Assembly (NCBI RefSeq): GCF_018137945.1
Contig: NZ_CP073089.1
Location: 682,001 to 746,000 of the forward strand
DNA from: Brevibacterium sp. W7.2
Lineage (GTDB): Bacteria; Actinomycetota; Actinomycetes; Actinomycetales; Brevibacteriaceae
DNA: 64,000 nt
Direction: 5' to 3'
Part shown: positions 7,768 through 15,966 of the stretch, piece by piece
Numbering within the stretch: position 1 is the stretch's first letter
How the letters are laid out: each line of letters starts with the position of its first letter
Notes under the pieces: generated by a model
What the model was told of the DNA's origin: nothing
What the model saw: the letters and a program-made list of their open reading frames with translations, nothing else
Databases searched by the model: none
Program-made: the position numbers and the translations under genes

Positions 7768-9048
7768 GTGTCCCGATCACCGGCAGACTCTCAACCGTTC
7801 GTCGCAACGCGACGGGGGTTCCTCGCCGCCGCTGCGGCCGGAACCATGCTGTCCCTCGGCGGCTGCTCCGAAGGTGTGAGCGGTCGGCCCACCGTCACGC
7901 TGTACCAGTCGAAGCCCGAGGCCATCCCCTATTTCCGCGAACTCGTCGCTGCCTTCAACGCCGAGGGCACCGGGCTCCGCGCAGTTCATGACACCGCATC
8001 CAATCTGTCGGGAGGCTTCGCCCGCAGTGCCCCGCCCGATCTCGGCTGCCTCAATTACAACTTCGAGATGGCGCGCTTCCAGGAGCGCGGCGCGCTCTCC
8101 GACCTCTCGGATCTGCCAGAGGCAGCGGCCGTCGCGCCCGAGATCCAGGGGCTGGTCGATCAGTATCCCGGCTATCCCGGGCGAACCAGTGTCATCCCCT
8201 ACTCCCTGATGGCGGCCTCCGTTCTCTACAATCGCGAGCTGTTCGACCGGTGCGGGGTCGAAGTGCCCCGGACCTGGACCGAGCTGCTGGAAGCGTGCGG
8301 GACATTCCAGGATGCAGGGGTGACGCCTCTCATCAGCACTTACGCCGACGCGTGGACCGTGTCGCAGGGACTCGCCGATTACAGCTTGGGCGGCGGACTG
8401 AACATCGCCGATTTCGTTGCGCAGCTGCGGGCACAGGGAGACGACCTCGGTCCGACGGCCCCGGTGTCCTTCAGCAAGGACTTCCACGGTCCGCTGTCGA
8501 AGATGCTCGAGCTCGCCGCCTACTCGAACCGGAACGCGGCGAGTCTGGGCTACGGAGACGGCAACCTCGCCTTCGCCCGAGGCGAGGGCGCGATGTATCT
8601 GCACGGCCCGTGGGCACTCGGCGAGATCGCCAAGACGAATGCCGACCTCGACATCGGGACCTTCCCGCTGCCGATGACCGAGGACGCGGACGATCTCAGG
8701 GTGCGCGTCAACATCGACCTCGCACTCTGGATTCCCGAGGCCGCGCGCAATCCCGATGGAGCCCGCGAGCTGGCAGCCTTTCTGCTCGACCCCGCGATAC
8801 AGGACACGTACAACGCCGAGAACCTCGGTTTCGGAGTGCGCGCCGGGGCGCCGCCTGTCACCGACGAGCGACTCGTTGAGATGCAGTCATACGTCGACCG
8901 CGGGGCCTTCTACCAGGGGGCGTCCACGGCCATTCCCCGCACGATTCCGTTCGAGAACTACATGCAGGGCCTCGTGCTCGGGGCCGATCTCGAAGGAGTT
9001 CTCTCCACCCTCGACGACGACTGGGCCAGATTGGCCCGCCGGTCATGA
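7768..9048 (+). CDS. Sugar ABC transporter substrate-binding lipoprotein (Tat-type signal)
   Basis: A 426-residue family-1 extracellular solute-binding protein. The N terminus has a twin-arginine motif (ATRRGFLAAAAAG) followed by the lipobox SLGGC, so it is probably Tat-exported and lipid-anchored on the outer face of the membrane. The mature part shows typical features (VTLYQSKPEAIPYFRELVAAF; LYNRELFDRCGVEVPRTWTE; GEGAMYLHGPWALGEI). It is the first structural gene of an operon with two permeases, an alpha-glucosidase and an ATPase, so maltose, trehalose or a related alpha-glucoside is the likely ligand. GTG 7768 is preceded by AGGAGA (7755-7760). Replacing Sec with Tat export is common for such proteins in actinobacteria. 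Confidence 0.88.
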   Translation: MSRSPADSQPFVATRRGFLAAAAAGTMLSLGGCSEGVSGRPTVTLYQSKPEAIPYFRELVAAFNAEGTGLRAVHDTASNLSGGFARSAPPDLGCLNYNFEMARFQERGALSDLSDLPEAAAVAPEIQGLVDQYPGYPGRTSVIPYSLMAASVLYNRELFDRCGVEVPRTWTELLEACGTFQDAGVTPLISTYADAWTVSQGLADYSLGGGLNIADFVAQLRAQGDDLGPTAPVSFSKDFHGPLSKMLELAAYSNRNAASLGYGDGNLAFARGEGAMYLHGPWALGEIAKTNADLDIGTFPLPMTEDADDLRVRVNIDLALWIPEAARNPDGARELAAFLLDPAIQDTYNAENLGFGVRAGAPPVTDERLVEMQSYVDRGAFYQGASTAIPRTIPFENYMQGLVLGADLEGVLSTLDDDWARLARRS

Positions 9049-9073
9049 ACCGAACTCAACGATGAGGAGAACG

Positions 9074-9979
9074 ATGACCACAGAGAGCCGGGCCGGCAAC
9101 CGCCACCATGTTCGGCGCCGCAGACGGGGCGCCGAGGCCGTCCATGTCCTCTTTCTGCTGCCTGCGGTGCTCGCCTTCACCCTGGCACTCACTGTTCCAG
9201 CGGTGATGGGCGTCTTCTTCAGCTTCACCGACTCGATCGGGTTCGGGGAGTGGAACTTCGTCGGTCTCACCAATTACGCGGTTCTCTTCAGCGATCCTGC
9301 CATCCTCGGCGCATATGGCTTCACGATCGGCGTCGCGGTGGTCACCGTGATTCTCGTCAACGTCATCGCTCTGCTTCTCGCCATCGGTCTGACGTCGCGA
9401 ATCCGCGCCAAGAACGCGCTTCGAGCAGTGTTCGTCCTGCCGATGGTGCTGTCAGGGATCATCATCGCGTTCGTCTTCAACTTCCTCTTCTCACGCACGG
9501 TGCCCGCCGCGGCAGCGGCCGGGGGACTCGGATTCCTCGAAGAGAGCATCCTCTCCGATCCCGATCTCGCATGGATCTCGATCGTCATCGTCACGGCGTG
9601 GCAGGCCGTCCCCTCCGCCATGCTCATCTACATCGCCGGACTCGTCTCCATCCCCGCGGAGGTGTACGAAGCAGCGGCGCTCGACGGAGCGACGTCGTGG
9701 TCCCGGCTGCGCTCCATCACCCTGCCCCTGATGGCCGGGTACATCGCCATCAACGTGGTGATCGGGTTCAAGAACTTCCTCAATTCTTACGACGTCATCG
9801 TCGGCCTCACCGACGGCGGACCGGGCACGTCAACCCGGTCGGTGGCGATGATGATCTTCCGCGGCTTCGACAACGGCGATTACGCCTACCAGATGGCGAA
9901 CTCAGTGATCTTCTTCCTCATCGCACTCGGCATCGCCCTCATCCAACTGCGGCTCTCCCGCGGAAAGGCCGGCTCCTGA
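9074..9979 (+). CDS. Sugar ABC transporter permease (MalF/UgpA-like)
   Basis: A 301-residue inner-membrane permease with about six transmembrane helices; the first spans VLFLLPAVLAFTLALTVPAV. The EAA loop that docks on the ATPase reads EVYEAAALDGATSWSRLRSITLPLMAG. ATG 9074 follows GAGGAG (9064-9069) at good spacing, 25 bp after the binding-protein gene. The longer open frame upstream lies inside that gene and is discarded. It pairs with the second permease downstream, with which it overlaps (TGATG), to form the heterodimeric channel for the sugar. Confidence 0.9.
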   Translation: MTTESRAGNRHHVRRRRRGAEAVHVLFLLPAVLAFTLALTVPAVMGVFFSFTDSIGFGEWNFVGLTNYAVLFSDPAILGAYGFTIGVAVVTVILVNVIALLLAIGLTSRIRAKNALRAVFVLPMVLSGIIIAFVFNFLFSRTVPAAAAAGGLGFLEESILSDPDLAWISIVIVTAWQAVPSAMLIYIAGLVSIPAEVYEAAALDGATSWSRLRSITLPLMAGYIAINVVIGFKNFLNSYDVIVGLTDGGPGTSTRSVAMMIFRGFDNGDYAYQMANSVIFFLIALGIALIQLRLSRGKAGS

Positions 9980-10890
9980 TGTCCGCAACACCCACTGTGC
10001 TCCCCGACTCCACTGTCCGAACCTCACCGCGCAGTCTCGACGCCGACCGCACCAAGGCGGGAACACGACGCCGGCGGCGTCGGGGAGTCGGTCTCACCGT
10101 GCTGCTCGCAGCATGCTCGCTGACAGTCCTGGTTCCGCTCTACGTCACCGTCTCGATGGCGTTGAAGTCGGGTTCCCAAGCTGTCGATGGTCAGGCGTTC
10201 GCACTGCCTGCTCCTCCGAGTCTCGAGGGCATCGTCGAGGCGTGGTCGCTGACGAACTTCCCTCGAGCCTTCGCAATCTCCGTGTTCGTGACGACCGTCT
10301 CCGTCGTCGGAACCATCCTTCTCAGCTCCATGGCCGCCTACGCGATCTCACGGAACTGGCATCGCAGACTGTTCCGCTGGTCCTTCTTCTACCTCCTGGC
10401 CGCGATGTTCCTGCCGTTCCCGGTCCTCGCGCTGTCGCAGGTGAAGCTGACCGGCATGGTCGGCCTGGCGAATCCACTCGGAGTGGCCGTCCTCCACATC
10501 CTGTTCCAGCTGTCGTTCTCCGTCATGCTCTACACCGCGTTCCTGCGCAGCCTTCCGGAAGAGCTCGAGGAGAGTGCGCGGATCGACGGTGCGTCGACCA
10601 CTCAGGTCTTCTGGCGGATCGTCTTCCCGCTTCTCGCGCCGATGAGCGCGACGGTCGGCATCTTCTCCTTCCTCGCCTCCTGGAACGACTTCATGATGCC
10701 CTCGCTCATCATCGCCGATCCGAGTCTGCAGACCCTCCCCGTCGTGCAGTCGATCTTCCAGACTCAGTTCAGCAACAACTACCACATCGCCTTCTCGTCG
10801 TATCTCATGGCGATGGCGCCGGCGGTCATCGTCTACCTCTTCACGCAGCGTTGGGTGATGTCCGGAGTGACCCAGGGAGCGGTGAAGTGA
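9979..10890 (+). CDS. Sugar ABC transporter permease (MalG/UgpE-like)
   Basis: A 303-residue second permease subunit. After a basic N terminus (GTRRRRRRG) come six predicted membrane helices. The EAA motif is EELEESARIDGASTTQVFWR followed by IVFPLLAP, and FLASWNDFMMPSLII is typical of the MalG type. The ATG overlaps the stop of the upstream permease (TGATG), so the two subunits are translationally coupled. The 131 bp after this gene contain no separate gene; the glucosidase follows in the same direction. Confidence 0.9.
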   Translation: MSATPTVLPDSTVRTSPRSLDADRTKAGTRRRRRRGVGLTVLLAACSLTVLVPLYVTVSMALKSGSQAVDGQAFALPAPPSLEGIVEAWSLTNFPRAFAISVFVTTVSVVGTILLSSMAAYAISRNWHRRLFRWSFFYLLAAMFLPFPVLALSQVKLTGMVGLANPLGVAVLHILFQLSFSVMLYTAFLRSLPEELEESARIDGASTTQVFWRIVFPLLAPMSATVGIFSFLASWNDFMMPSLIIADPSLQTLPVVQSIFQTQFSNNYHIAFSSYLMAMAPAVIVYLFTQRWVMSGVTQGAVK

Positions 10891-11021
10891 TCAGACACGG
10901 ACCTCCCAACCGTGCGCCCCCGTCCAGGAGCTCTCGGCCCCGATGCTCCACCGCGGAGCCGTTCCCGGTCACAGCCCGCCTCAGATCCCGTCACCGGTAC
11001 GAACAGGACAGGAATACCACA

Positions 11022-12722
11022 ATGCTCCAGACCTCAGAATCGCGTTCGCGCTCGACCGCGCTCCTCCACGACCACGATTGGTGGCGTCAGGCCGCCGTCT
11101 ACCAGATCTACCCGCGCAGCTTCGCCGACTCCGACGCGAACGGCATCGGCGATCTCGCCGGAATCATCGAGAAGGTGCCCTATCTCAGCGCTCTGGGCAT
11201 CGACGCCGTCTGGCTCAGCCCGTTCTACCCGTCCGCGCTCGCAGACGGCGGCTATGATGTCGACGACTACCGCGATGTGGACCCGCGACTCGGCACACTC
11301 GCCGAATTCGACGCCCTGACCGCAGCACTGCACGACGTCGGAATCCGCATCATCGTCGACATCGTGCCCAACCATACGTCGGACAGGCACGAATGGTTCC
11401 GGGCAGCGCTCGCCGCAGGCAAGGGCTCCCCGGAACGAGGACGCTACCTCTTCAGAGACGGACGCGGGGAGCGAGGGGAACTGCCCCCGTCGGACTGGAC
11501 ATCGATCTTCGGCGGCTCCGCCTGGGAACCGGTGGGGGACGGCCAGTGGTATCTCCACAACTTCGCCCCCGAACAGCCCGACCTCGACTGGAACAACCCG
11601 GACGTGCGTGCAGACTTCCTCGCCACTCTGCGCTTCTGGGCCGACCGCGGAGTCGACGGCTTCCGCGTGGATGTCGCCCACGGTCTGGCGAAGGACCTTC
11701 CCCCGGAGGGAGAGCCTCTGCCGACTCAGGCCGAACTCGACGCCCTGCCTCACGACGGACAGCATCCGCTCTGGGACCGAGACGACGTTCACGACATCTA
11801 TGCGGAATGGAGGCGGCTCTTCCGCAGCTATGATCCGCCCCTGATCGGAGTCGCGGAGGCGTGGGTGGATCCCGATCGCCGGGCTCGCTACGCCGGCGAG
11901 GACGGATTGGGGCAGGCCTTCAGCTTCGATCTGCTGCGCGCCGACTTCGACCCCCGGGTCTTCCGAAGCGTCATCACGTCGAACCTCGAACTGGCGGCCG
12001 CCTCGGGATCATCGACCACGTGGGTGTTCTCCAACCACGATGTCGTCCGTCACGCCACGCGCTACGGACTGCCGGTCTCCGGAGACAGTGAGCGCATGGG
12101 GCGGGAATGGCTGCTCTCCGGGGGAACCGCGCCCGAACTCGACGCTGCTCTGGGTCTGCGCCGGGCTCGCGCGGCCACGCTGCTGCAGCTCGCCCTGCCA
12201 GGTTCGGCCTATCTGTACCAAGGCGAGGAACTCGGGCTGCACGAGGTGCCGGACATCCCCGAGGCCGCACGGCAGGATCCGACGTTCTTCCGCAGCCGCG
12301 GCGTGGAGCTCGGTCGCGACGGCTGTCGAGTGCCTTTGCCGTGGACATCAGAAGGACCGGCATTCGGCTTCGGAGACGCAGCGCCGCATCTGCCGCAACC
12401 TGACTGGTTCGCCGAGTACTCTGCCGAGCGCGAGGAGGGCGACCCGTCGTCGACTCTGCGGCTGTATCGCCGTGCGCTGCGACTGCGCAGCGAGCTGAGA
12501 TCGGGCGAGCAGCTGGAGTGGCTCGAACTCGGAGACGAGGTCGTCGGATTCCGGCGGCCGGGCGGCTGGGTCAGTGTGACGAATTTCGGCCCGCAATCGG
12601 TGCCGCTGCCGGACGGTGACATCCTGCTCTCGAGCGAGGAGCTGCCTGGCGACGGTACTCTCCCCGGCGCTGCGACCGTATGGCTGCGAGATCCCGACAC
12701 CAGTGAGAACACGAAAGGATGA
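11022..12722 (+). CDS. GH13 alpha-glucosidase (oligo-1,6-glucosidase/trehalose-6-phosphate hydrolase type)
   Basis: A 566-residue cytosolic glycoside hydrolase that should release glucose from the imported alpha-glucoside. The family-13 regions are DIVPNHTSDRHEWF (about 113-126), GFRVDVAH with nucleophile Asp217, GVAEAW with acid/base Glu279, and FSNHD with Asp340. Length and the N-terminal WWRQAAVYQIYPRSFAD match bacterial alpha-glucosidases. ATG 11022 is preceded by AGGACAGGA; a much longer open frame begins inside the permease and is not credible. Position between the permeases and ATPase indicates one catabolic operon. Exact linkage specificity (maltose, sucrose, isomaltose) cannot be read from the sequence. 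Confidence 0.9.
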   Translation: MLQTSESRSRSTALLHDHDWWRQAAVYQIYPRSFADSDANGIGDLAGIIEKVPYLSALGIDAVWLSPFYPSALADGGYDVDDYRDVDPRLGTLAEFDALTAALHDVGIRIIVDIVPNHTSDRHEWFRAALAAGKGSPERGRYLFRDGRGERGELPPSDWTSIFGGSAWEPVGDGQWYLHNFAPEQPDLDWNNPDVRADFLATLRFWADRGVDGFRVDVAHGLAKDLPPEGEPLPTQAELDALPHDGQHPLWDRDDVHDIYAEWRRLFRSYDPPLIGVAEAWVDPDRRARYAGEDGLGQAFSFDLLRADFDPRVFRSVITSNLELAAASGSSTTWVFSNHDVVRHATRYGLPVSGDSERMGREWLLSGGTAPELDAALGLRRARAATLLQLALPGSAYLYQGEELGLHEVPDIPEAARQDPTFFRSRGVELGRDGCRVPLPWTSEGPAFGFGDAAPHLPQPDWFAEYSAEREEGDPSSTLRLYRRALRLRSELRSGEQLEWLELGDEVVGFRRPGGWVSVTNFGPQSVPLPDGDILLSSEELPGDGTLPGAATVWLRDPDTSENTKG

Positions 12723-12734
12723 AGGGCGCACGCC

Positions 12735-13805
12735 ATGGCGACAGTGACATATGACAGCGCGAGTCGGGTCTATCAGCCCGGCCGGAAGCCCGCAGTCGAC
12801 GGTCTCGACCTCCACGTCGAGGACGGCGAGTTCATCGTTCTCGTCGGACCGTCCGGCTGTGGCAAGTCCACGAGCCTGCGGATGCTGGCGGGCCTCGAAG
12901 AGGTGAGCGACGGACGGATCCTCATCGGCGACCGAGACATCACCGATGTCCCTCCCAACGAACGGGACATCGCCATGGTGTTCCAGAACTACGCTCTCTA
13001 TCCGCACATGAGTGTGGGAGACAACATGGGCTTCGCCCTCAAGATCGCCGGGGTTCCCGCTGCGCAGCGCAGAGCCCGTGTCCGCGATGCCGCAGAGCTG
13101 CTCGACCTCGGCGAATACCTCGACCGAAAGCCCAAAGCGCTGTCGGGCGGACAGCGACAGAGGGTGGCGATGGGAAGGGCCATCGTGCGAGAGCCCAGGG
13201 TGTTCCTCATGGACGAGCCGCTGTCGAATCTCGATGCCAAACTGCGCGTGCAGATGCGCTCGCAGATCGCTTCGCTGCAGTCGCGTCTCGGGGTCACCAC
13301 TGTGTACGTCACCCACGATCAGACGGAAGCACTGACGATGGGGGACAGGATCGCGGTCCTCAACGACGGTCAGCTGCAGCAGGTCGACTCTCCGTCGGTG
13401 ATGTACTCGCGACCGGCGAATGTCTTCGTGGCGGGGTTCATCGGTTCGCCTGCGATGAACCTCGTGCAGGCGGAGAAGATGGAAGCCGGTGCCGTCTTCG
13501 GTGACGCGGTCATCCCGGTGCCCAGGGAGGCGCTGCAGGCATCCTCCGGGGACACCATCACGGTGGGGATCAGACCGGAGGACCTTCGACTGGGCGAGCG
13601 CGGAATTCGCCTGCGAGTGGAAATGGTGGAGGTGCTCGGTGCGGACACCTTCGTCCACGGTCGACCTGCCGATGCCGGGGAGGCGGAGTTGGTCGTCGTC
13701 CGAGTGCCCACGGAGCGCGCTCCGCGCAAGGGTGAGACGATCCGCGCGCACCCGGACCCGGAGAGGCTTCACCTCTTCGATGCCGAATCGGGGATCAGGC
13801 TCTAG
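12735..13805 (+). CDS. Sugar ABC transporter ATP-binding protein (MsmK/UgpC type)
   Basis: A 356-residue ATPase that energises the two permeases. Walker A is GPSGCGKST (38-46), the signature is LSGGQRQRVAMGRAI, Walker B is VFLMDEPLSNLD, and the H-loop is YVTHDQTEALTM. A C-terminal regulatory OB-fold region typical of MalK/UgpC follows (TVGIRPEDLRLGERG). It starts 12 bp after the glucosidase stop. Many actinobacteria share one MsiK ATPase for several sugar systems, but this operon carries its own copy. A direct repeat begins 7 bp after its stop codon, marking the right edge of the block. Confidence 0.93.
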   Translation: MATVTYDSASRVYQPGRKPAVDGLDLHVEDGEFIVLVGPSGCGKSTSLRMLAGLEEVSDGRILIGDRDITDVPPNERDIAMVFQNYALYPHMSVGDNMGFALKIAGVPAAQRRARVRDAAELLDLGEYLDRKPKALSGGQRQRVAMGRAIVREPRVFLMDEPLSNLDAKLRVQMRSQIASLQSRLGVTTVYVTHDQTEALTMGDRIAVLNDGQLQQVDSPSVMYSRPANVFVAGFIGSPAMNLVQAEKMEAGAVFGDAVIPVPREALQASSGDTITVGIRPEDLRLGERGIRLRVEMVEVLGADTFVHGRPADAGEAELVVVRVPTERAPRKGETIRAHPDPERLHLFDAESGIRL

Positions 13806-13812
13806 GGTCATG

Positions 13813-13859
13813 TCCTCGCCGAGGCGGGGGAACCGGCGATCTCGCCGCCCTGATCCGGT
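13813..13859. repeat. Right copy of 47-bp direct repeat
   Basis: A copy of the decarboxylase 3' end (see 6301-6347; 44/47 identical), including a vestigial in-frame ...GEPAISPP-stop. It lies between the ATPase stop codon and the oligopeptide operon. No gene is attached to it, so it is a non-coding remnant. Confidence 0.9.
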
Positions 13860-13999
13860 GGTCCGGCCCTACGGTGCAGTAGGAAAGGGAGCGAGCCACG
13901 GCGCGCATTTCCGTCCCTCAGCCCGCATTGCGTCCTAGGATGAGATGTGAGCAGGGTCTCACCTGCGCCGATGGTTCGATGACGACCGGAAGGACGATG

Positions 14000-15847
14000 A
14001 TGTTCACCCACAGCACGCTGCGCAGGGGGCTCGGCAGAACGGTCGCGGGACTTGCCGCGATCGCGCTCGCCGCCGGGCTGGCGACGGCACCGGCAAGCGC
14101 TCAGACGACAGAACCCCAACCGACCGACGGCGGCACCGCGGATGCGACGACGCTGCGCATCGCCACCGACGGCTTCATCGACTCATTCAACCCGTTCACC
14201 TCCTTCTACCTCCTCCCGACGAACACCTTCCGCTACATGTACGAGAACCTCGTCGCCAACGACGCGAAGGACGGTTCGATCACCGAGGGCCTGGCGACCG
14301 AATGGTCGACCGACGACGACGGCAAGGTGTGGACGTACAGCATCCGCCCGGACATGAAGTGGTCCGACGGTCAACCCCTGACGGCGAACGACGTCGCGTG
14401 GACCTACACGCAGATGATGGAGAACGAGGATCTCGCGGTCGCCAACGGCAGCCTCGTCGAGAACTTCGAGAAGGTCGAAGCGCCCGACGACGGGACCGTC
14501 GTCATCACGCTGAAGAACCCGCAGGCGAACAATCCCGGCCAGGAGATCCCCATCGTCCCCGAGCACATCTGGTCGACAATCGACAACCCGGGCGAGTTCA
14601 AGAACGATGCGAACACCGTCGGCTCGGGACCCTTCCAGCTCGAGAGCTACGAGGCGAACAAATCGGTCACGCTCAAGGCCAACCCGAACTTCTGGCGCGG
14701 CAAGCCCAAGCTCGACGGCATCCAGTACCGGTACTACACGAACTCCGACGCTCAGGTGCAGGCCGTCCGCTCGGGTGAGGTCGACATGATCACCCTGCTC
14801 TCCCCGGAGCAGTTCACCGCCCTCGAAGGCGCCGACGGCGTCGAACTCAACGACGGCCGCGGCCGCCGCTTCAACAGCATCTCCATCAACTCCGGCCTCG
14901 CCGACGCCGAGGGCAAGGAGTTCGGCACCGGCAACGAGGCGCTCAAGGACGTGAAGGTCCGGCAGGCGATCCGCGCCGGCATCGACACCGAGACTCTGCG
15001 CAAGCAGGTCATGCAGGACTACGCCCAGCCCGCGACGAGCTTCATCCCCTCGGTGTACTCGACCTGGGCTCTGCCCGCCGATGACCCTGTGATCACCGGG
15101 TTCGACGTCGAGAAGGCGAAATCCCTCCTCGACGAAGCCGGGTGGACCCCCGGTGCCGACGGAATCCGGGAGAAGGACGGCAAGAAGCTCGAACTCCGCT
15201 TCCTCACCGACGCTGCCGAGCCGATCGAGCAGAACACCGCGAAGTTCCTCGAGCCGTGGATGAAGGACATCGGCATCCAGCTGAAGAACGAATCGAGCGA
15301 CTCCGACACCGTCTCCGAGCTCACCACGAAGGGCGACTACGACCTCTACTTCTCCGGCTGGTCGATCAACCCCGATCCGGACTACCAGCTGAGCATCAAC
15401 ACGTGCGGCAACCGCCCCGACGCCGAAGGCAACGGCGGCACCACGCAGGACGGCTACTGCAACCCCGAGTTCGACAAGCTCTACCAGGCCCAGCACATCG
15501 AACTCGACGAGGGCAAGCGCGCCGACCTCGTCCGTCAGGCCCTCGAGATCAACTACGAGGACACTCCCTCGATCGTGCTCTGGTACCCCAACCAGCTCGA
15601 GGCCTACCGCGCGGACAAGTTCACCGGCTTCACGAAGCAGCCGAGCGACGGCGGTGCAATCGCCAACCAGGTCGGCTACTGGGGTTACACCTCGGTCGAA
15701 CCCGCGAGCGAAGCCGCCGGTGCCTCTGAGGGAGGCGGACTGAGCGCGGGCGCCTGGATCGGCATCGCGATCGCCGTCATCGTCGGCGGTGGCGGAGTCC
15801 TCTGGTTCGCCACCCGCGGGCGCAGGAACGCCGACGACCGCGAGTAG
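14000..15847 (+). CDS. Oligopeptide ABC transporter substrate-binding protein with C-terminal membrane anchor
   Basis: A 615-residue family-5 (OppA/DppA-like) peptide-binding protein. A Sec signal peptide (LRRGLGRTVAGLAAIALAAG...APASA) is cleaved before QTTEP; there is no lipobox. The family signature is in RYMYENLVAND and TEWSTDDDGKVWTYSIR, and the central PNFWRGKPKLDGIQYRYY is typical. The C terminus is unusual: a Gly/Ser linker, a hydrophobic helix (AWIGIAIAVIVGGGGVLWFA) and a basic tail (TRGRRN), so the protein is probably tethered by its own C-terminal helix. ATG 14000 follows GGAAGGA (13988-13994). It leads an operon with two permeases, a double ATPase and an LD-carboxypeptidase, so cell-wall peptides are plausible ligands. 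Confidence 0.9.
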   Translation: MFTHSTLRRGLGRTVAGLAAIALAAGLATAPASAQTTEPQPTDGGTADATTLRIATDGFIDSFNPFTSFYLLPTNTFRYMYENLVANDAKDGSITEGLATEWSTDDDGKVWTYSIRPDMKWSDGQPLTANDVAWTYTQMMENEDLAVANGSLVENFEKVEAPDDGTVVITLKNPQANNPGQEIPIVPEHIWSTIDNPGEFKNDANTVGSGPFQLESYEANKSVTLKANPNFWRGKPKLDGIQYRYYTNSDAQVQAVRSGEVDMITLLSPEQFTALEGADGVELNDGRGRRFNSISINSGLADAEGKEFGTGNEALKDVKVRQAIRAGIDTETLRKQVMQDYAQPATSFIPSVYSTWALPADDPVITGFDVEKAKSLLDEAGWTPGADGIREKDGKKLELRFLTDAAEPIEQNTAKFLEPWMKDIGIQLKNESSDSDTVSELTTKGDYDLYFSGWSINPDPDYQLSINTCGNRPDAEGNGGTTQDGYCNPEFDKLYQAQHIELDEGKRADLVRQALEINYEDTPSIVLWYPNQLEAYRADKFTGFTKQPSDGGAIANQVGYWGYTSVEPASEAAGASEGGGLSAGAWIGIAIAVIVGGGGVLWFATRGRRNADDRE

Positions 15848-15864
15848 TCGACCCGTCCCACCTC

Positions 15865-15943
15865 GGCCGCTCCGGTCACCGCCGGCAGACCACGCACCGG
15901 ACCACACTGCACGAGCACCACCGCGGCGGTGGCCGGAGCGGCC
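15865..15943 (+). promoter_or_regulatory. Intercistronic stem-loop between binding protein and permeases
   Basis: GGCCGCTCCGGTCACCGCC (15865-15883) pairs with GGCGGTGGCCGGAGCGGCC (15925-15943) at 18 of 19 positions, with a 41-nt loop. No T-run follows, so it is more likely an RNA-stabilising or attenuating hairpin that keeps binding-protein mRNA in excess over permease mRNA than a full terminator. Confidence 0.6.
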
Positions 15944-15966
15944 CCCTCTCCATCAGGAGCGCACCC

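Noticed and set aside
10113..11021. Longer start for the alpha-glucosidase frame
   Set aside because: The extension lies inside the permease gene in another frame; family homology begins after 11022.
13928..13999. Longer N terminus for the peptide-binding protein
   Set aside because: The signal peptide and GGAAGGA fit ATG 14000; the upstream residues are not signal-like.
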